From: Pseudomonas sp. RIT409
GTDB taxonomy: Bacteria; Pseudomonadota; Gammaproteobacteria; Pseudomonadales; Pseudomonadaceae
Direction: 5' to 3'
Length of the DNA: 64,000 bases
NCBI RefSeq assembly: GCF_003052515.2
Contig: NZ_QARE02000012.1
Coordinates: forward strand, 62,001-126,000
The position numbers and the translations under genes were made by a program. The notes under the pieces are model-generated. The model made no database searches. It saw only the letters and a program-made list of their open reading frames with translations, and was not told where the DNA came from. Shown piece after piece: positions 25,735-33,765 of the stretch (positions are counted from its first letter, which is position 1; every line of letters starts with the position of its first letter).

Positions 25735-26152
25735 CCGAGACCGCGTTCGTCCAGTCGCGCAACCGGTCTTGCAGGTGCGGGATGGCGTCTTCCATCGCCA
25801 GGTAGGCGTCGACGGTACTGATACGCCAGCGCTGGCCTTCATCGCCGAAGGTGATCTGGCCGAACAGCCCCGACGGAACCTCGGCCACCATGAACCAGGT
25901 GTCCAGGCCATTGTTGCCCGCGCCCCGATAGACCCGTCGGTAGACGATCCAGGCCGGGTTCAGGGCCAGGCCGAATTCTTCGTATGCTTCGCGCAGGGCG
26001 CATGCTTCGGGCGTTTCATCGTGTTCGCGTCCGCCTCCGGGCAAGTCCCAGAGCCCGGGCCAGGGAATGCTGGGTTTGTCGTCACGCTGGTAGATCAGCA
26101 ATTGGTCATCGCACAGTAGCGCGATCTTGGTGCCGGAAAAGGCTGGGTGCAT
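25724..26152 (-). CDS. Nudix hydrolase
   Basis: About 142 residues with a complete Nudix box from G40 to L62: G-x5-E-x7-REAYEEFGL. Nudix enzymes split nucleoside diphosphates linked to another moiety, often as house-cleaning. The YQRDD...WPGLWDLPGGG pattern resembles MutT/ADP-ribose-type members, but the substrate cannot be read from sequence. The ATG at 26152 has AGAGA nine bases upstream. Confidence 0.88.
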   Translation of the reverse strand: MHPAFSGTKIALLCDDQLLIYQRDDKPSIPWPGLWDLPGGGREHDETPEACALREAYEEFGLALNPAWIVYRRVYRGAGNNGLDTWFMVAEVPSGLFGQITFGDEGQRWRISTVDAYLAMEDAIPHLQDRLRDWTNAVSASR

Positions 26153-26307
26153 GGTCGTTTCTCTGATTGAAATGTGATTGAGGCGCCCCAAGGTAACCCG
26201 ATACCCCGAACCGCTCCGATCTCATGCCGGTCCGGTCATGACCCGTGGCAAAGGTTTGCCGCGGGCCACGGCGCCCCCAACAGTGACCCACTCTAGAGGT
26301 TTGTTTC

Positions 26308-27147
26308 ATGACGAAAGACGCATACGTTCCGCCCAAGGTCTGGAAAAACGAAGCAGCATCCGGTGGGCACTTCTCCAGTATCAACCGCCCGGTGGCGGGC
26401 CCGACCCATGAAAAAAACCTGCCTGTGGGCAAGCAGCCGTTGCAACTCTACTCGCTGGCGACCCCCAACGGTGTGAAAGTCACCATCCTGCTCGAAGAGC
26501 TGCTGGCGCTGGGCAAAACCGACGCCGAATACGATGCGTGGCTCATCCGCATCGGCGAGGGCGACCAGTTCTCCAGCGGTTTTGTCGACATCAACCCCAA
26601 CTCCAAGATTCCCGCCTTGGTCGATCACAGCGTCGAACCGCCGATCCGGGTGTTCGAATCCGGCTCGATCCTGCTGTACCTGGCCGAAAAATATGGTGCG
26701 CTGTTGCCCACCGATCCGGCAGGCCGCACCGAAACCCTGAACTGGCTGTTCTGGCAAATGGGCGCGGCGCCTTACCTGGGGGGCGGTTTCGGTCACTTCT
26801 ACGTGTACGCGCCGGAAAAGTTCGAATACGCCATCAACCGTTTCACCATGGAAGCCAAGCGTCAGCTGGACGTGCTCGACCGTCGTCTGGCCGAGAGCCG
26901 CTACCTGGCCGGTGACAGCTACACCATCGCCGACATTGCGGTCTGGTCCTGGTATGGCCAAGTGGTGCGCGGTACGGTCTACAACGCCGCAGAATTCCTC
27001 GATGCGAAAAGCTACACCCATGTCCAGCGCTGGGCCGAAGAGATTGCCAATCGCCCGGCCGTGATTCGCGGGCTGCGGGTCAACCGCACCTGGGGTGACG
27101 AGGACAAACAAGTGCCCGAACGGCATTCCGCCTCGGACATTCGCTGA
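26308..27147 (+). CDS. yghU: YghU-like glutathione S-transferase (disulphide-bond oxidoreductase)
   Basis: 279 residues, longer than usual GSTs because of an N-terminal extension (KVWKNEAASGGHFSSINRPV) that is typical of the YghU/YfcG Nu class. The thioredoxin-like half has QLYSLATPNGVKVTILLEEL, with TPNG at the glutathione site, and IPALVD plus FESGSILLYLAEKYG; the helical half follows. E. coli YghU reduces small disulphides using glutathione. AGAGG lies 8 bases before the ATG. Confidence 0.92.
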   Translation: MTKDAYVPPKVWKNEAASGGHFSSINRPVAGPTHEKNLPVGKQPLQLYSLATPNGVKVTILLEELLALGKTDAEYDAWLIRIGEGDQFSSGFVDINPNSKIPALVDHSVEPPIRVFESGSILLYLAEKYGALLPTDPAGRTETLNWLFWQMGAAPYLGGGFGHFYVYAPEKFEYAINRFTMEAKRQLDVLDRRLAESRYLAGDSYTIADIAVWSWYGQVVRGTVYNAAEFLDAKSYTHVQRWAEEIANRPAVIRGLRVNRTWGDEDKQVPERHSASDIR

Positions 27148-27204
27148 CATCGGGGGCGTTTCCCCTCAGCCTCCGGCTGGCCCCAGGTGACGGGTCTCCC
27201 GCTC

Positions 27205-27224
27205 ACCTCCGGCGCGCCGGAGGT
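27205..27224. repeat. Perfect 20-bp palindrome after the yghU-like gene
   Basis: ACCTCCGGCGCGCCGGAGGT is a perfect palindrome 58 bp downstream of the stop codon. It lacks a following T-run and could be a weak terminator, an mRNA 3'-end structure or a remnant repeat. Confidence 0.5.
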
Positions 27225-27356
27225 TCATCTCACCCGCACCCTGTTCATCAGGCGCTCATCCCGCACGCCTGAGCGGCGACTCTGTCGGCGCCGCAAGACT
27301 TTCCGCTGAAAAACCGGATAATGGCCGCCATTCGTTTTTCGCTGCCGGTACCCCCC

Positions 27357-29570
27357 ATGGAAATCAAGGTCAACTTTCTCGACAACTTGCGACTCGAAGC
27401 CAAGTTCGACGACTTCACGGTCATTGCCGACCAGCCCATTCGCTACAAGGGTGATGGCTCGGCGCCGGGCCCGTTCGACTACTTTCTCGCGTCGTCGGCC
27501 TTGTGTGCGGCGTATTTCGTCAAGCTGTATTGCCAGACGCGCAATATCCCGACCGACAACATCCGGCTGTCGCAGAACAACATCGTCGACCCGGAAAACC
27601 GCTACAACCAGATCTTCAAGATTCAGGTCGAGCTGCCAGCCGACCTCTCGGAAAAAGACCGCCAGGGCATCCTGCGGTCGATCGATCGCTGCACCGTGAA
27701 AAAGGTCGTGCAGGCCGGGCCTGAGTTCGTGATCGAGGAAGTCGAGAACCTCGACGCCGACGCGCAGGCGTTGTTGATGCCGGCGCTGCATGAAGCGGGG
27801 GGCGCCCCGGCCAACACTTACATCCTCGGCAAGGACCTGCCGCTGGAGCAGACCATCGCCAACATGTCCGGAATCCTCGCGGAGCTGGGCATGAAGATCG
27901 AGATCGCCTCGTGGCGCAACATTGTGCCCAACGTCTGGTCGCTGCACATCCGGGATGCCCATTCGCCGATGTGTTTTACCAACGGCAAAGGGGCGACCAA
28001 GGAAAGTGCGCTGGCCTCGGCGCTGGGCGAGTTCATCGAGCGGTTGAACTGCAATTTCTTCTACAACGATCAGTTCTGGGGCGAAGACATCGCCACCGCC
28101 GAATTCGTCCATTACCCCAACGAGCGCTGGTTCAAACCAGGCCCGAACGATGAATTGCCAAGCGAAATTCTCGACCCGTACTGCCTGAAGATATTCAACC
28201 GTGATGGCGAACTGCGCGGCTCGCACCTCTACGACACCAACTCTGGCAATACCCAGCGCGGCATCGTGTCGTTGCCCTTCGTGCGGCAGTCGGATGGGGA
28301 AACGGTCTATTTCCCATCCAACCTGATCGAGAACCTTTACCTGAGCAACGGCATGAGTGCAGGCAATACCCTGGCCGAAGCCCAGGTGCAGTGCCTTTCA
28401 GAGATTTTCGAGCGGGCCGTGAAGCGCGAGATCCTGGAGGGAGAGATCGCCTTGCCGGATGTACCTCTGGACGTGATCGCCCAGTACCCGGGCATCCTGG
28501 CCGGTATTCAGGGGCTGGAGGAGCAAGGCTTCCCGGTGCTGGTCAAGGACGCCTCGCTGGGGGGCGAATTCCCCGTGATGTGCGTGACGCTGATGAACCC
28601 GCGCACCGGCGGGGTGTTCGCTTCGTTCGGCGCTCACCCAAGCTTTGAAGTGGCGTTGGAGCGCAGCCTCACCGAGTTGCTGCAAGGCCGTAGTTTCGAA
28701 GGCCTCAACGACTTGCCGCCTCCGACCTTCGAAGGCCAGGCGGTCATCGAACCGAACAATTTCGTCGAGCATTTCATCGATTCCAGCGGCGTGGTGTCGT
28801 GGCGTTTCTTCAGTGCCGCGGCGGACTACCCGTTCGTCGAGTGGGATTTTTCCAGTGAAGGGGAGGATGCCAACGCACTGGAGGCCGCGACCCTGTTCGG
28901 CATTCTCGAGGGGATGGGCAAGGAAGCGTACATGGCCGTTTACGACGACCTCGGCGCCAACGCCTGCCGCATCCTGGTGCCGGGTTATTCGGAAATTTAT
29001 CCGGTGGAAGACCTGATTTGGGACAACACCAACAAGGCCCTTGAATTCCGCGCCGACATCCTGAACCTGCACAGCCTGAGCAAGGTCGGCCTGAGAACCC
29101 TGGCCCAGCGTCTGGAAGCTAGCGAGCTGGACGACTACACCGACATCACCACGCTGATCGGCATCGAGTTCGACGACAACACCGCGTGGGGGCAGTTGAC
29201 CATTCTGGAACTCAAGCTGTTGATCTACCTCGCCCTGCAAAAGCACGAGAAAGCCAAGGACCTGGTGGAGGCGTTCCTGCAGTACAACGACAACACCGTC
29301 GAGCGCGGCCTGTTTTATCAGGCCGTGAACGTGGTGCTGGAAATTGCGCTGGACGAGGACTTGGAACTGGCCGACTACGAGGTCAACTTCCGCCGGATGT
29401 TCGGTGACGAGCGAATGGACGCGGCGATTGGCTCGGTGGACGGCAGCGTGCGTTTCCATGGCTTGACGCCGACCAGCCTCAAGCTCGAGGGGCTCGACCG
29501 TCACCTACGGTTGATCGACAGCTACAAGAAGCTGCACGCAGCGCGAGCGAAGGCGGCAGGGTTGAACTGA
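27357..29570 (+). CDS. ycaO: OsmC-YcaO fusion protein (RimO accessory-type YcaO)
   Basis: About 737 residues: an N-terminal OsmC-like domain (about 1-140), then the YcaO domain with its ATP-binding region (GATKESALASALGEFIERL and AEAQVQCLSEIFERAVKRE) and a C-terminal helical tail (about 590-730). E. coli YcaO assists RimO in methylthiolation of ribosomal protein S12 and can phosphorylate amide backbones with ATP; the OsmC fusion is common in Pseudomonas. No RiPP precursor or peptidase gene is adjacent, which favours the RimO role. The ATG at 27357 starts the conserved MEIKVNFLDN; an ATG at 27321 is in frame. Confidence 0.93.
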   Translation: MEIKVNFLDNLRLEAKFDDFTVIADQPIRYKGDGSAPGPFDYFLASSALCAAYFVKLYCQTRNIPTDNIRLSQNNIVDPENRYNQIFKIQVELPADLSEKDRQGILRSIDRCTVKKVVQAGPEFVIEEVENLDADAQALLMPALHEAGGAPANTYILGKDLPLEQTIANMSGILAELGMKIEIASWRNIVPNVWSLHIRDAHSPMCFTNGKGATKESALASALGEFIERLNCNFFYNDQFWGEDIATAEFVHYPNERWFKPGPNDELPSEILDPYCLKIFNRDGELRGSHLYDTNSGNTQRGIVSLPFVRQSDGETVYFPSNLIENLYLSNGMSAGNTLAEAQVQCLSEIFERAVKREILEGEIALPDVPLDVIAQYPGILAGIQGLEEQGFPVLVKDASLGGEFPVMCVTLMNPRTGGVFASFGAHPSFEVALERSLTELLQGRSFEGLNDLPPPTFEGQAVIEPNNFVEHFIDSSGVVSWRFFSAAADYPFVEWDFSSEGEDANALEAATLFGILEGMGKEAYMAVYDDLGANACRILVPGYSEIYPVEDLIWDNTNKALEFRADILNLHSLSKVGLRTLAQRLEASELDDYTDITTLIGIEFDDNTAWGQLTILELKLLIYLALQKHEKAKDLVEAFLQYNDNTVERGLFYQAVNVVLEIALDEDLELADYEVNFRRMFGDERMDAAIGSVDGSVRFHGLTPTSLKLEGLDRHLRLIDSYKKLHAARAKAAGLN

Positions 29571-29680
29571 GCCGTCTGCCCGGCGCTCGCGACGCTTCGT
29601 GCCAGGGCGTGGGCTGTCCGGGCCACCTTCAATCTACGGGACGGCGCACAGCGCGGCCGTCCCCTTGCCGAGCAGAATCG

Positions 29681-29842
29681 ATGAACCGACGCAAAAAAAT
29701 CGCCCAGCTACTCAAGGCCCACGCCAAGAAGGCCAATGCCAAGCTGGCCCCGCGCAGCACCAAGCCGCGCTACATCAGCAAGGCGGACCGGGCAAAAATG
29801 GACGCAGAGGCCGCTCAAGCACCCGTCACCCCTGAGGCGTGA
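29681..29842 (+). CDS. Small DUF2986-like basic protein
   Basis: 53 residues, very basic: MNRRKKIAQLLKAHAKKANA, then KPRYISKADRAKMDAE. This matches the DUF2986 family of short proteins found in gammaproteobacteria, of unknown role and possibly nucleic-acid-associated. GAGCAGAA stands upstream of the ATG. Its end overlaps the convergent dehydroquinase gene by 17 bp. Confidence 0.75.
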   Translation: MNRRKKIAQLLKAHAKKANAKLAPRSTKPRYISKADRAKMDAEAAQAPVTPEA

Positions 29843-30287
29843 CCGCGGCTTCTTCGAGCATTTGAGCGACCGCCGTCAGCGCCAGCCGGTAGCCCCGCGC
29901 GCCCAGCCCGGCGATCACACCGGTTGCGGCCTTGGACACGTAGGAGTGATGGCGAAAGCTCTCGCGCTTCCAGATGTTGCTCATGTGCGCTTCGATGATG
30001 GGGCCTTCGAAGGCCAACAATGCATCGAGAATCGGTACCGAGCTGTAGCTGAGTCCGGCGGCATTGATGATCAGCGCATCGGCCTGCTGAAGCGCCTCCT
30101 GTATCCAGTCCACCAAAACGCCTTCGTGATTGCTTTGACGAAATTCGAGGCTCAACCCCAGCTCAGCGGCGTGGGCCTGGCAACTGGCTTCAATGCTGGC
30201 GAAGCTCTCGCTGCCGTAAGTCCCGGTTTTGTCCAGTCCGTAGAGGTTGGCGTTCGGGCCGTTGAGAAAGTAAACCGTGTGCGGCAT
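29826..30287 (-). CDS. aroQ: Type II 3-dehydroquinate dehydratase
   Basis: 153 residues with all type II dehydroquinase hallmarks: FLNGPNANLYG, catalytic Y24 in TYGSES, FRQSNHEGVLVDWI, IINAAGLSYSSVPILDAL and catalytic H101 in AHMSNIWKRESFRHHSY. It dehydrates 3-dehydroquinate to 3-dehydroshikimate. The sequence differs from the housekeeping form (NLYGLDKTG where NLLGTREP is usual) and the gene ends an accessory operon with RidA, ABC ATPase, quinone oxidoreductase and GST genes, suggesting a catabolic copy. AGGAG precedes the ATG at 30287 by 6 bases. Confidence 0.92.
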   Translation of the reverse strand: MPHTVYFLNGPNANLYGLDKTGTYGSESFASIEASCQAHAAELGLSLEFRQSNHEGVLVDWIQEALQQADALIINAAGLSYSSVPILDALLAFEGPIIEAHMSNIWKRESFRHHSYVSKAATGVIAGLGARGYRLALTAVAQMLEEAAVTPQG

Positions 30288-30303
30288 GGGTAACTCCTGA
30301 AGC

Positions 30304-30927
30304 TTAGACAAAAGGACGGGTGGCGAGCATGGCCGGATGTTGGTCGAACACAGCGAACCAGGTCGCCGTCGCGGGATGGCTCTTGCGCCAATCGAGCCCT
30401 TCGAAACGGAAATCCAAGTACCCGAGCGCGCAGCCCAGGGTGATCACGCCGATGTCGTCCGGTTGCGTGCTCAACCTGTCGGCCTGGTGTTCCACTTCGG
30501 CCAGGACGGCGGTGATCTTCGTCAGTTGCCCTGCGGTCCAGTCATCCCATTGCTTGGCCGTTGGCCGGGCGACGGCCTCATAGCGCGCCAGCAACGCGGC
30601 GTCGAGCAGTCCATCGCCCAATGCCTGGCGCACCAGGCTGCTCCAGCGCCGTTCGCCGTCGCGCGGAAACAGGCTGCCGCCGGCCAGGGTGTCGAGGTAT
30701 TCGCAGATCACCCGACTGTCGAACAAGGCGAGGCCTTCGGGTGTCTGCAACGCGGGCACCTTGGCCAAGGGGTTGAACCGGGCGATGCGCTCGTCACGAA
30801 TGACGGGGTGGGCGGCGGATTCGAGCTTTTCGATCCGCTCGGCCAGCCCCAGGCAGTGGGCAAAGACCATTACTTTGCGCACGTAGGGGGAGGTGGAGGC
30901 GTAATACAGCTTGAACGTCTCCATCAT
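30304..30927 (-). CDS. Glutathione S-transferase family protein
   Basis: About 207 residues. The N-terminal thioredoxin-like half contains LYYASTSPYVRKVMVFA (the S-P-Y-V-R site of glutathione binding), VPALQTPEGLALFDSRVICEYLD; the C-terminal half is helical. It overlaps the end of the quinone oxidoreductase gene by 4 bp (ATGA), so both are translated together. Either of two adjacent ATG codons (30927 or 30924) may be used. Its role is probably detoxification or a glutathione-dependent step in the surrounding pathway. Confidence 0.88.
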   Translation of the reverse strand: MMETFKLYYASTSPYVRKVMVFAHCLGLAERIEKLESAAHPVIRDERIARFNPLAKVPALQTPEGLALFDSRVICEYLDTLAGGSLFPRDGERRWSSLVRQALGDGLLDAALLARYEAVARPTAKQWDDWTAGQLTKITAVLAEVEHQADRLSTQPDDIGVITLGCALGYLDFRFEGLDWRKSHPATATWFAVFDQHPAMLATRPFV

Positions 30928-31958
30928 GCCGACTCGCTGGCGGGCTCGGGCATCAACAGCACCTTGCCCAGATTGGCGTTGCTTTCCAGCAGACGATGGG
31001 CGGCGGCCGCCTCGCGCAGCGGCAGGCGGTCGTGGATCAGCGGTTTCACCTTGCCGCTGGCCAGCCATGGCAGCAGAAAGTCCCGAATGCATTCCGCGAT
31101 TCGGGCTTTTGCCGCCAGGCTTTTTGGTCGCAGGGTGGAGGACGTGAGGGTCAGGTTTTTGCGCATCACGATCTGCAGGTCCAGTTCGATCTTCGCGCCC
31201 TGCAGGAATGACAGGCTGACGTGGCGACCGCCCATTGCCAGGGCGTCCAGGTTGCGGCTGACATAGGGGCCACCGACGTTGTCCAGCACCACGTCGACGC
31301 CACGGCCTTCAGTGCACTGCGCGACCACCGCGACGAAATCTTCCTGATGACGGTCGATGGCACGCCACACTCCGAGCTTTTCCAGCAGCGCGACCTTTTC
31401 CGGGCCCCCCGCAGTGGCGATGACCCGAGCCCCCACGGCATGGGCGCACTGCACGGCGAAGCTGCCGACGCCACTCGCGGCGCCGTGGATCAGCAACGTA
31501 TCGCCCGATTTCAAGCGGCCCAGTTCGAACAGGTTGTGCCACACGGTAAAGGCGGCTTCCGGTACCCCGGCGGCGTCGACCAGTGGCAAATTCTGGGGAA
31601 CGGGCAGGCATTGATCGGCAATGGCCACGCAATACTGTGCATAGCCCCCACCGCTGAGCAGCGCCATCACTCGATCCCCCAGCGCAATGTTGTTGACACC
31701 TTCGCCGACGGCCACCACCACACCGGCAACCTCCAGCCCGAGGATGTCCGTGACGCCGGGCGGCACCGGCAGGCCGCCACGCTGCAGCAAGTCCGGGCGG
31801 TTGACGCCCGATGCGGCAACGCGAATGAGCACCTCGCCAGCGTGCACCGTTGGCAGTGGACGCTCGACGCACGCGAGCACATCGGGGCCGCCCGGCTGGG
31901 TGGCGACGACGGCCAGTGCGGACGCTGGAAGAGGGGGAAGGTTTGCAAAATAGTTCAT
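30924..31958 (-). CDS. NAD(P)H-quinone oxidoreductase (PIG3/QOR-type MDR)
   Basis: 344 residues of the zinc-free medium-chain reductase family: ASGVNRPDLLQRGGLPVPPG, GLEVAGVVVAVGEGV, the nucleotide motif HGAASGVGSFAVQ near residue 155 and LDNVGGPYVSRN. It matches the PIG3-like NAD(P)H-quinone oxidoreductases, which reduce quinones with NADPH. Catalytic zinc cysteines of alcohol dehydrogenases are absent. GAGAG precedes the ATG. It follows the ABC ATPase gene with a 17-bp gap and is part of a five-gene operon. Confidence 0.9.
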   Translation of the reverse strand: MNYFANLPPLPASALAVVATQPGGPDVLACVERPLPTVHAGEVLIRVAASGVNRPDLLQRGGLPVPPGVTDILGLEVAGVVVAVGEGVNNIALGDRVMALLSGGGYAQYCVAIADQCLPVPQNLPLVDAAGVPEAAFTVWHNLFELGRLKSGDTLLIHGAASGVGSFAVQCAHAVGARVIATAGGPEKVALLEKLGVWRAIDRHQEDFVAVVAQCTEGRGVDVVLDNVGGPYVSRNLDALAMGGRHVSLSFLQGAKIELDLQIVMRKNLTLTSSTLRPKSLAAKARIAECIRDFLLPWLASGKVKPLIHDRLPLREAAAAHRLLESNANLGKVLLMPEPASESA

Positions 31959-31975
31959 GGCGCTCTCAGGTTCAG

Positions 31976-33145
31976 TTAGGGGGCGCCGTTGCCGGGCTGA
32001 GCATCAACGGCAAAGGCGCAGGCACCGTCGCTGTCGATGCTCAGCCCGGCAACGGCGCCCACGGGCCAGCGGGTCTGGGCATCGCTGCCGGGCTGTCGTG
32101 CCAGCAGGCGATCCGGGCCCAGCGCCGGGGCGTCGAGTTGGATGTCGACGTGGTCACCCTGAAACACATGGGCGACCACAGTGGCGCTGAGGCGAGTGTC
32201 GGCGCCCAGCGGTTCGAGATGGATGTGTTCGGGTCGCAGGTAAAGATCCAGGCGCGCACCGACATCGGCTTGCACCTGCTCGGCAGGCAACCGCAGAACG
32301 CTGTCGCCGAGGGACACCTTCGCACGCTCGTCACGGCTCAGGTAGCGGCTCGGCAAGACGTTGACGTCGCCGACGAAACGGGCCACGAACGGGTCTTGAG
32401 GGTAGCGGTAGATGGCGTCCGGTGGCCCGGCCTGGTGCACCCGTCCCGCCCGCATCACCACCACGCGGTCGCTCAGGCTCAAGGCTTCGCCCTGATCGTG
32501 GGTCACGCATACGGTGGTCATCCCCAAGCGGCGCTGAAGGTCTTTGAGCTCGATTTGCATCGCCAACCTCAACGGTTTTTCCAACCCTGCAAAGGGTTCG
32601 TCCAACAGCAGCAGCCTGGGGCGAATGGCCAGTGCCTGAGCCAATGCCGCCCGTTGCCGTTCGCCACCCGACAGGTCGCGAAAGGGCCGCTCGGCGTGGG
32701 CGTGCAACCTGACCAGCGTCAACACCTGTGCGACACGGTCGATGATCTCGGTTTCGCCGACATCGCGCCTGCGCAATTCATCACCGATGCTTGCGGCAAT
32801 GCTTTGGCCCGCAAGCTGTGCATCCCACTGGGGTGGGTGCTGGTTGACGATGCCGATTTCACCGAGCTGGCTGTGTGCATCGCCCGCCCATTGGCCGTCT
32901 AGAATGACCTGGCCCTGGTCGGCCGTGCACAGCCCCGCCAACAGATTGAGCAGGGTGGTCTTGCCGCAGCCCGAAGGCCCGATCAGGGTCACGAACTCAC
33001 CTTCGTGGATCCTCAGCGACACGTCGTCCAAGGCCAACGAGTCGCCGAATCGCTTGCTCACGCGCTCCAGTTGTACCGCAAACGGCGCACCGGGTGCTGA
33101 CGCCAGGGTGGCGAGTTCACGTGGGTCGATCGGGAAAGGGGCCAT
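31976..33145 (-). CDS. ABC transporter ATP-binding protein, lone component
   Basis: About 389 residues: ATPase domain with Walker A GPSGCGKTT (about 55-63), signature LSGGERQRAALAQAL, Walker B LLLLDEPF and switch THD, then a C-terminal TOBE/OB-fold region (about 260-375). This is the layout of spermidine/sugar/iron importer ATPases. The Q-loop region reads NQHPPQWDAQLAG, unlike the usual form. No permease or binding protein is in the same operon, so partners are elsewhere or the system is incomplete. The ATG at 33145 has GGAG five bases upstream. The last nine codons (DAQPGNGAP) lie in one arm of a perfect 25-bp inverted repeat. Confidence 0.88.
   Translation of the reverse strand: MAPFPIDPRELATLASAPGAPFAVQLERVSKRFGDSLALDDVSLRIHEGEFVTLIGPSGCGKTTLLNLLAGLCTADQGQVILDGQWAGDAHSQLGEIGIVNQHPPQWDAQLAGQSIAASIGDELRRRDVGETEIIDRVAQVLTLVRLHAHAERPFRDLSGGERQRAALAQALAIRPRLLLLDEPFAGLEKPLRLAMQIELKDLQRRLGMTTVCVTHDQGEALSLSDRVVVMRAGRVHQAGPPDAIYRYPQDPFVARFVGDVNVLPSRYLSRDERAKVSLGDSVLRLPAEQVQADVGARLDLYLRPEHIHLEPLGADTRLSATVVAHVFQGDHVDIQLDAPALGPDRLLARQPGSDAQTRWPVGAVAGLSIDSDGACAFAVDAQPGNGAP
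31981..32060. repeat. Perfect 25-bp inverted repeat at the 3' end of the ABC ATPase gene
   Basis: The arms 31981-32005 and 32036-32060 are exact reverse complements over 25 bases, separated by 30 bases. Both arms are inside the coding sequence: the outer-gene arm encodes GAVAGLSI and the terminal arm encodes DAQPGNGAP just before the TAA. There is no T-run after it on the minus strand, so it is not a classical terminator, but the transcript would fold into a very stable hairpin between the ATPase and quinone oxidoreductase genes. Confidence 0.95.
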
Positions 33146-33172
33146 GGACACTCCGCAGGGGCAGGGCTGGGA

Positions 33173-33598
33173 TCAGGCGCCGGTCCAGTCGTCCGGGATG
33201 ACGGCGATGACGTCGATTTCCATCAACCACTCGGGCTGGCCGAGGCCGGAGATCACCAGGCCCGTGGAAATCGGGAACACCCCCTTGAGCCATTTGCCGA
33301 TCTCCCGGTACACCGGCTCGCGATAACGTGGGTCGATGATGTAGGTGGTGGTCTTGACGATGTGAGAGAGGTCGGAGCCAGCTTCCTCCAGTAACTGCTT
33401 CACGTTCTTCATGGCCTGCTCGGCCTGCGCCCGCGGATCGCCCAGCCCGACCAGATTGCCCTCGAAATCGGTGCCGATCTGTCCGCGCACGTACACGGTG
33501 TTGCCGGCGCGAACCGCTTGGCACAGATCGTTGTCCAGCGACTGATTGGGGTAGGTTTCCTTAGTGTTGAACATGCGAATGCGCGTGTGGGTCGGCAT
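33173..33598 (-). CDS. RidA/YjgF family protein
   Basis: About 141 residues of the Rid family: MFNTKETYPNQSLDNDLCQAVRAG, YVRGQIGTDFEGN, AEQAMKNVKQLLEEAGSDLSHIVKTTTYI and a C-terminal LMEIDVIAVIP. RidA proper uses an Arg near residue 105 to deaminate reactive enamines; here the equivalent REIGK-FPISTGLVISGL region departs from the archetype, so it belongs to another Rid subgroup. These commonly sit in amine or amino-acid catabolic operons. First gene of a five-gene minus-strand operon. GAGG precedes the ATG at 33598. Confidence 0.88.
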   Translation of the reverse strand: MPTHTRIRMFNTKETYPNQSLDNDLCQAVRAGNTVYVRGQIGTDFEGNLVGLGDPRAQAEQAMKNVKQLLEEAGSDLSHIVKTTTYIIDPRYREPVYREIGKWLKGVFPISTGLVISGLGQPEWLMEIDVIAVIPDDWTGA

Positions 33599-33681
33599 GG
33601 GTGCAGCCTCGTGATCGGTGAATGGCCCCAGCTTCACACTGGCCCCGAATGGGATAAACCAGCATTTGTCAGGGGTAATGG

Positions 33682-33696
33682 TTAGGAAAAACCGAA
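33682..33696. promoter_or_regulatory. LysR-type dyad upstream of the RidA operon
   Basis: TTAGGAAAAACCGAA contains the interrupted dyad TTNGG-N5-CCNAA. The identical 15-mer occurs upstream of the neighbouring FMO gene at 35174-35188. It lies 84 bp before the RidA start. The neighbouring LysR regulator is the obvious candidate ligand. Confidence 0.5.
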
Positions 33697-33765
33697 GTCG
33701 CCTTGATGCCCTCCGGCCGCACCACCGACACAGGGCGATGGCGGGCCGAACCGGGGCGGCAGGCT

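Noticed and set aside
27357..29570. YcaO protein as part of a RiPP (thiazole/oxazole-modified peptide) cluster
   Set aside because: No precursor peptide, cyclodehydratase partner, dehydrogenase or exporter is adjacent, and the OsmC-YcaO fusion is the RimO-accessory type found as a lone gene.
31981..32060. Reading the 25-bp inverted repeat as insertion-sequence ends or an attachment site
   Set aside because: Only 30 bp separate the arms, both arms are coding, and there is no transposase, integrase or target duplication nearby.
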